DNA of 9,935 bases from Deltaproteobacteria bacterium (lineage in GTDB: Bacteria; Myxococcota_A; UBA9160; UBA4427): contig DRKE01000422.1 in the NCBI GenBank assembly GCA_011051925.1, positions 1-9,935 on the forward strand, given 5' to 3'. This document shows, in pieces, positions 6,473 through 9,935 of the stretch. The position numbers and the translations under genes were made by a program. The notes beneath the pieces were generated by a model, which was not told where the DNA came from, searched no databases, and saw only the letters and a program-made list of their open reading frames with translations. Position 1 is the first letter of the stretch. Every line of letters begins with the position of its first letter.

Positions 6473-7459
6473 ATGAAGCGAATGGTCCTGAACGAACCCG
6501 GAAGCGGGACGCTCGAACTCGAGGACGGACCTGTCCCGGAACCCGGGCCGGGCGAGATCCGTGTCCGTGTCCGGGCCTGCGGAGTGTGTCGCACGGACCT
6601 CCATGTCGTGGATGCTGAATTGCCCGATCCACGGATCCCGATCGTGCCCGGACACGAGGTCGTCGGCGTCGTCGACGCTCTCGGTGAGGGGGTTTCCCGA
6701 TTCCAGGAGGGGGACCGCGTCGGCATTCCCTGGCTGGCGAGTGCCTGCGGAACCTGTCCGTACTGTCGATCAGGACGCGAGAATCTCTGTCCGAAGGCTG
6801 TCTTCACCGGCTATCAGGTCGATGGGGGATATGCCGAATGCGCCATCGCGCGTGCCGACTACGCCCTTCCCCTTCCCGAGCAGTACGGCGACACGGAAGC
6901 CGCACCGCTTCTCTGCGCTGGATTGATCGGCCACCGCGCGTACCGCATGACCGGCGCCGCGAAGCGGATCGGACTCTACGGATTCGGTGCCGCAGCGCAT
7001 ATCATCTGCCAGGTCGCCGTCTTCGAAGAACGCGAAGTCTTCGCTTTCACCAGGGAGGGTGACGACGACGCCCAGGCGCTCGCGCGATCCCTTGGGGCGA
7101 CCTGGACCGGGGCGTCCACCGAAGCGCCGCCGGTTCCCCTCGACGCGGCCATCCTCTTCGCCCCCGTCGGCGAACTCGTCCCGATCGCGCTTTCCCATGT
7201 CGTTCCAGGCGGCGTCGTGGTCTGCGCTGGAATCCACATGAGCGACATCCCCTCGTTTCCCTACCGTCTGCTGTGGGAAGAGAGAGTGCTCCGCTCCGTC
7301 GCGAATCTCACCCGGCGGGATGCAGAAGACTTCCTCGCGATCGCACCGCGCGTGCCCGTCAAGACGCAGGTCACCCCCTATCCCCTCGATCGAGCGAATG
7401 AAGCCTTGAATGACCTTCGCACGGGCCATCTCGTCGGCGCGGCTGTCCTGATCCCCTGA
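6473..7459 (+). CDS. Zinc-dependent alcohol dehydrogenase family protein (MDR superfamily)
   Basis: This 328-residue protein is a medium-chain dehydrogenase that should oxidise or reduce an alcohol/aldehyde pair with NAD(P). The zinc residues are all present. Catalytic-site ligands are Cys39 in ACGVCRTDLH, His61-Glu62 in VPGHEVVG, and Cys148 in PLLCAGLIG. The structural zinc is bound by Cys92, Cys95, Cys98 and Cys106 in ACGTCPYCRSGRENLC. GLYGFGAAAH (167-176) is the dinucleotide-binding loop. CAGIHMSDIPSFPYRLLW (251-268) and RSVANLTRRD (274-283) are characteristic of the short (about 330-residue) bacterial subgroup related to AdhA/CAD2-like enzymes. The frame is open upstream to 6332, but the family starts at M-K-x-M-V-L-x-E-P-G, so ATG 6473 is used. 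There is no ribosome site, and a -10-like TATTCT lies 8 nt away. It is divergent from the membrane protein at 5691-6377. The substrate is not determinable from sequence. Confidence 0.95.
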   Translation: MKRMVLNEPGSGTLELEDGPVPEPGPGEIRVRVRACGVCRTDLHVVDAELPDPRIPIVPGHEVVGVVDALGEGVSRFQEGDRVGIPWLASACGTCPYCRSGRENLCPKAVFTGYQVDGGYAECAIARADYALPLPEQYGDTEAAPLLCAGLIGHRAYRMTGAAKRIGLYGFGAAAHIICQVAVFEEREVFAFTREGDDDAQALARSLGATWTGASTEAPPVPLDAAILFAPVGELVPIALSHVVPGGVVVCAGIHMSDIPSFPYRLLWEERVLRSVANLTRRDAEDFLAIAPRVPVKTQVTPYPLDRANEALNDLRTGHLVGAAVLIP

Positions 7460-7484
7460 CCGGGGACACGAAGATTCTTCCCGG
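7460..7484 (+). terminator. Weak hairpin after the alcohol dehydrogenase gene
   Basis: CCGGG (7460-7464) and CCCGG (7480-7484) can form a 5-bp stem directly after the stop codon. A small CGCC-TTC-GGCG hairpin follows at about 7487-7497. No T tract follows, so intrinsic termination is uncertain. Confidence 0.25.
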
Positions 7485-7502
7485 GTCGCCTTCGGCGGCA
7501 GA

Positions 7503-7508
7503 TACAAT
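7503..7508 (+). promoter_or_regulatory. Candidate -10 element of the FG-GAP gene
   Basis: TACAAT lies 32 nt upstream of the ATG at 7541, leaving a leader of about 25 nt that contains the AAAGGAGAA ribosome site (7526-7534). No convincing -35 is seen; the GC-rich spacer holds the small hairpin described for the end of the dehydrogenase gene. Confidence 0.4.
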
Positions 7509-7540
7509 GGAGAAGCGAACCGCCGAAAGGAGAATCTGCG

Positions 7541-9379
7541 ATGCGCGCCCCCTTCATCCGCTCGATCCTTTCGACCCTGGTCCTGCTCTTCATCGCCCGG
7601 ACCGGCAGCGCTTTCGACCAGATCGACCTGGCCACGCTCGGCACTCCGAAGACGATCGCCACGAGGGTGTACGGATCGACCGGAGACGGCTCCTCGGGCC
7701 TGCCGATCGCCGGGGGATTCGACATGGACGGGGACGGGTTTCGCGACACCGCGATGGCGGCCTTCCAGGCGACCAACCCGTCCGGGGATCTTCTGGCGGG
7801 CGAGGTCGCCCTGATCTTCGGGGACGGAACGATCGGCGGTTCGATCGACACGGCCGGATTCTCTCCGGACATCCTGAAGATCGCGGGTGCGGGCCCCTCG
7901 GAGACCACTGGGAGCGAGATCTGGATGGATGACGTCACGGGCGACGGCATCGGCGATCTGCTCATCGCGCGCCAGAATTTCACGACGCCCGGTCGGATCG
8001 GCGCCGGGGCGCTCACGATCCTCGTCGGGGGACCGGCGCTCCGCACTTTCGCGGCGGGTCTACAACATCTCGAGCTGGCGACGCCCCCGGCCAGTCTGAC
8101 GCTGACGACCTTCATCGGCCCCGTGAGTCTCGGCCGTCTGGGAATCTGGGTCCGAACCGGGGACGTCACGGGGGACGGCATCTCGGACATCGTGGTCGGT
8201 GCCGATCAGGTCGCGAGTACGGCGACCCATTCGGGAGAGGTCTACGTCATCCGAGGCGGCGCTCATCTGGCGATCAACCAGACGATCGACCTGATCGGCT
8301 TCGGGACGACCGCTCTCGCCGGTCACATCGCGCGGATCACCCCGCCGCCGGGCTCGAGTCATTTCCACTTCGGCGCCACCTGCCAGATCGGCGATCTCGA
8401 CGGCAACGGAAGATCGGAGGTCTTCGTTGCCGCCGCGCTCAACCGCGCCGGAGCCAGCATCCCGGCCGATGGCGCGGGTGCCGGCTCCGCCGACGGCGTG
8501 GGCGGATCGACCGACGGCACCCTCTACATCGCCTGGGACGACAACTTCGTCGACCCCTGGCCAGCCGGCCTGAGCTTCGCCATCGACACGAGTCCGGGGA
8601 GCCATACGATCATCGAAGGCCAGAACTGCAACGTGAGCTTCGGCGAGGAGATCCTCGCGGGCGCCGACTACGACGCGAACGGCCAGGCCGATCTATTCGT
8701 CGGCGACATCGTCGGAAATTGCGCGATGCAGAGCCGTGTCTTCGCGGGCTCCGGCCATGTCTTCTTCGATGCCGCGTCGCTCAAGGGCCTCACCTTCGAT
8801 CTCGAGACTCCCCCGCCCGGACTCCTGCGGACCGACATCTTCGGCGGCGCTCCGGGAGACCTCGCTTCGGATACCGCGATGCAGGGTGATTTCGATGGTG
8901 ACGGGGCTGCCGATCTCGCCATCGGCTCCCCCCATGCCTCGCCATTCGGCCGCACGAATGCCGGCCTCGTCCACGTCTTCTTCGGGCGAAGCGGGGGATG
9001 GCCCGCGCAGATCGATCTCCAGTCCGCCTCGAGCCTTCCGGAGACGACGCTGCGCATCACCGAACTCGACGGCGCGAACGGCACCGTCGGGAGCGACAAG
9101 GGCGACACCCTCTGTTATAGCGGGACCGCGGGTGATCTCGACGGAGACGGCCGAGACGATCTGATCCTGAACGAGATGGTCGGCAACGGGCTCCAACCCG
9201 GTACGATCGACGTCGGAAACCAGATCGTCGTGAGCGGAAGGGCCCTCGGCCCCCCGAAGGTGCCTGGCCTGGCCTTCTGGGGTGTTCTCGTGACGTGCTT
9301 CTTCTCGTTGTGTATCGGCCTCGGACGAGCGAAGGGCGCAAGGGGAGCTGACTCCTCGGGTCATCTATCGATGTCCTGA
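7541..9379 (+). CDS. Secreted FG-GAP repeat (integrin-alpha-like beta-propeller) protein with C-terminal anchor
   Basis: This 612-residue exported protein has a signal peptide, MRAPFIRSILSTLVLLFIA, with likely cleavage after GSA at residue 24. Seven FG-GAP units follow, each with a calcium-binding loop of the D-x-D-x-D/N-G type: DMDGDGFRD (61-69), DVTGDGIGD (131-139), DVTGDGISD (208-216), DLDGNGRSE (285-293), DYDANGQAD (376-384), DFDGDGAAD (450-458) and DLDGDGRDD (532-540). The spacing of 70-91 residues and the count of seven fit one complete seven-bladed propeller, as in integrin alpha heads. The C-terminus has VPGLAFWG (574-581), a helix (about 579-594) and a basic stretch ending near 601. 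This resembles the IPTL-type sorting/anchor signal. Propellers of this class bind proteins or sugars; no enzyme motif is seen. A strong ribosome site (GGAG, 8 nt before the ATG) supports the start. It follows the dehydrogenase by 81 nt, probably with its own promoter. Confidence 0.92.
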   Translation: MRAPFIRSILSTLVLLFIARTGSAFDQIDLATLGTPKTIATRVYGSTGDGSSGLPIAGGFDMDGDGFRDTAMAAFQATNPSGDLLAGEVALIFGDGTIGGSIDTAGFSPDILKIAGAGPSETTGSEIWMDDVTGDGIGDLLIARQNFTTPGRIGAGALTILVGGPALRTFAAGLQHLELATPPASLTLTTFIGPVSLGRLGIWVRTGDVTGDGISDIVVGADQVASTATHSGEVYVIRGGAHLAINQTIDLIGFGTTALAGHIARITPPPGSSHFHFGATCQIGDLDGNGRSEVFVAAALNRAGASIPADGAGAGSADGVGGSTDGTLYIAWDDNFVDPWPAGLSFAIDTSPGSHTIIEGQNCNVSFGEEILAGADYDANGQADLFVGDIVGNCAMQSRVFAGSGHVFFDAASLKGLTFDLETPPPGLLRTDIFGGAPGDLASDTAMQGDFDGDGAADLAIGSPHASPFGRTNAGLVHVFFGRSGGWPAQIDLQSASSLPETTLRITELDGANGTVGSDKGDTLCYSGTAGDLDGDGRDDLILNEMVGNGLQPGTIDVGNQIVVSGRALGPPKVPGLAFWGVLVTCFFSLCIGLGRAKGARGADSSGHLSMS

Positions 9380-9726
9380 CCGGTCCCTCGAACCATCGAA
9401 AGAGCCGATTTCCCTCGACCGAAGCAGAGCACGACCGCCCGCTTCGACCGCCCCGACGGGGTGTCTCCCTGCTCGGAGTTCCGCGCTTCCTCCGAGAGAG
9501 TTCTCCGATCGGCCCACGAATGACACACTGCATCGTGTCGACACAAGATCGCGATGACTGTTCGAGCCTAAAGAAGCTCGTTGCGTCCGACCGATGTGTT
9601 TCCCGTATGGCGCGCATGACGAATGCGCCATGCAGGGGTGGCTCGGGTTTCGGATCAGCGATCGTGATCGAATGCCTCCAGCCCGGGTTTCCCTTCGTTC
9701 TTTCCACGGGGAGGGCCCTTCGGTCG
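9380..9726. other. Intergenic region with no convincing gene
   Basis: This 347-nt stretch separates the FG-GAP gene from the response regulator. Minus-strand frames here are Arg/Ser-rich and match no family. A CCCC-GAC-GGGG hairpin (9451-9461) could help end the FG-GAP transcript, but only TGTCT follows. ATGGCGC (9607-9613) and GCGCCAT (9625-9631) form a 7-bp stem without a T tract. TAAAG at 9569-9573 and ACCGAT at 9590-9595 loosely resemble a sigma-28 promoter, but the spacing is wrong by about 2 nt. A plus-strand frame from 9520 stays open into the response regulator. Its composition (many Cys, Met and Ser) is unlike the neighbouring coding sequence. Confidence 0.5.
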
Positions 9727-9935
9727 ATGAAGGTACTGCTCGCAGATGATTCCGAATCCCAGCTCCATCGAATCAGTCATCTGGTCGAGGGATGGGGATT
9801 CGAACCGATCCTCGCAAGAAACGGCGCAGCCGCGATCCGTTCGTTCCATGACGACCCCTCGATCCAGCTCATGATCCTCGATTGGGAAATGCCCGTCCTG
9901 GACGGCCCCAAGGTCCTGACGCAACTGCGGCGATC
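9727..9935 (+). CDS. Response regulator, CheY-like receiver domain (N-terminal part, runs off window)
   Basis: Sixty-nine codons are visible. MKVLLADDSESQLHRI carries the acidic pair Asp7-Asp8 that holds Mg2+. ILDWEMPVLDGPKVL contains the phospho-accepting Asp52 followed by the W-E-M-P-x-x-D-G loop. The conserved Thr/Ser and Lys of the second half lie outside the window, so output domains cannot be seen; it could be a lone CheY-type receiver or the head of a larger regulator. ATG 9727 is chosen because receiver domains begin just before the first strand. GGGGAGGG (9708-9715) is a possible but distant ribosome site (11-nt spacer). No partner kinase is visible in the window. Confidence 0.92.
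   Translation, partial: MKVLLADDSESQLHRISHLVEGWGFEPILARNGAAAIRSFHDDPSIQLMILDWEMPVLDGPKVLTQLRR

Noticed and set aside
6378..6632. N-terminal extension of the hypothetical membrane protein up to 6632
   Set aside because: It is Arg/Pro/His-rich and antisense to the dehydrogenase start; the membrane helix at ATG 6377 is a natural N-terminus.
9432..9453. Direct repeat CGACCGCCC, two copies 13 nt apart
   Set aside because: Short, GC-rich and only two copies; not distinguishable from chance.
9569..9597. Sigma-28-like promoter before the response regulator
   Set aside because: TAAAG and ACCGAT match in part, but the spacing is about 2 nt too long and the downstream box is incomplete; likely chance.
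9057..9707. A 216-codon minus-strand open frame at the end of the FG-GAP gene
   Set aside because: It is mostly antisense to the FG-GAP gene, Arg/Ser-rich, with no motif.
1..9935. CRISPR arrays, tRNA or rRNA genes
   Set aside because: No regularly spaced repeats and no tRNA-like cloverleaf or rRNA segment were seen on reading either strand.

Overview
The window is GC-rich by eye (clearly above 60%), gene-dense bacterial chromosome. It holds six complete genes, a truncated gene next to an insertion-sequence relic, and two genes cut by the window ends. GC-rich coding and divergent gene pairs are compatible with Myxococcota, Planctomycetota, Gemmatimonadota or an uncultured relative. So are a WG-repeat protein, an FG-GAP surface protein with an IPTL-like C-terminal anchor, and a YfhO-type membrane glycosyltransferase. 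No single marker gene fixes the phylum.

Left arm (1-4552, all on the minus strand): a compact sugar-modification operon transcribed right to left. The order is a YfhO-like multi-pass membrane protein, a WecE-type dTDP-4-keto-6-deoxyglucose aminotransferase, a WecD-type GNAT N-acetyltransferase, and the N-terminal third of an ArnC/GtrB-like family 2 glycosyltransferase that runs off the window. Gaps are 37 nt, 12 nt and a 4-nt ATGA overlap. WecE plus WecD make dTDP-4-acetamido-4,6-dideoxygalactose (dTDP-Fuc4NAc). A GT2 of this type commonly loads a sugar onto a polyprenyl phosphate, and YfhO-type GT-C proteins use such lipid-linked sugars outside the membrane. Read together, the operon looks like a synthesis-and-export glycosylation module for Fuc4NAc; this is an inference.

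Middle (4553-5690): a short divergent promoter region leads to a secreted or anchored WG-repeat protein on the plus strand. Its stop codon lies on the edge of a 14-nt inverted repeat. That repeat and its partner about 350 bp away bound a degraded IS5-family element of about 366 bp. It contains a frameshifted minus-strand transposase fragment and a REP-like palindrome. The WG gene may have been cut short by this insertion. About 200 bp of non-coding sequence follows.

Right arm (5691-9935): an unrecognised single-pass membrane protein (minus) is divergent from a zinc-dependent alcohol dehydrogenase (plus) that appears to be leaderless. Next is a secreted FG-GAP beta-propeller protein with seven calcium-type motifs and a VPxLxxWG plus transmembrane C-terminus. 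After a 347-bp gap with no convincing gene, a CheY-like response regulator starts at 9727 and leaves the window. These right-arm genes show no obvious shared pathway.
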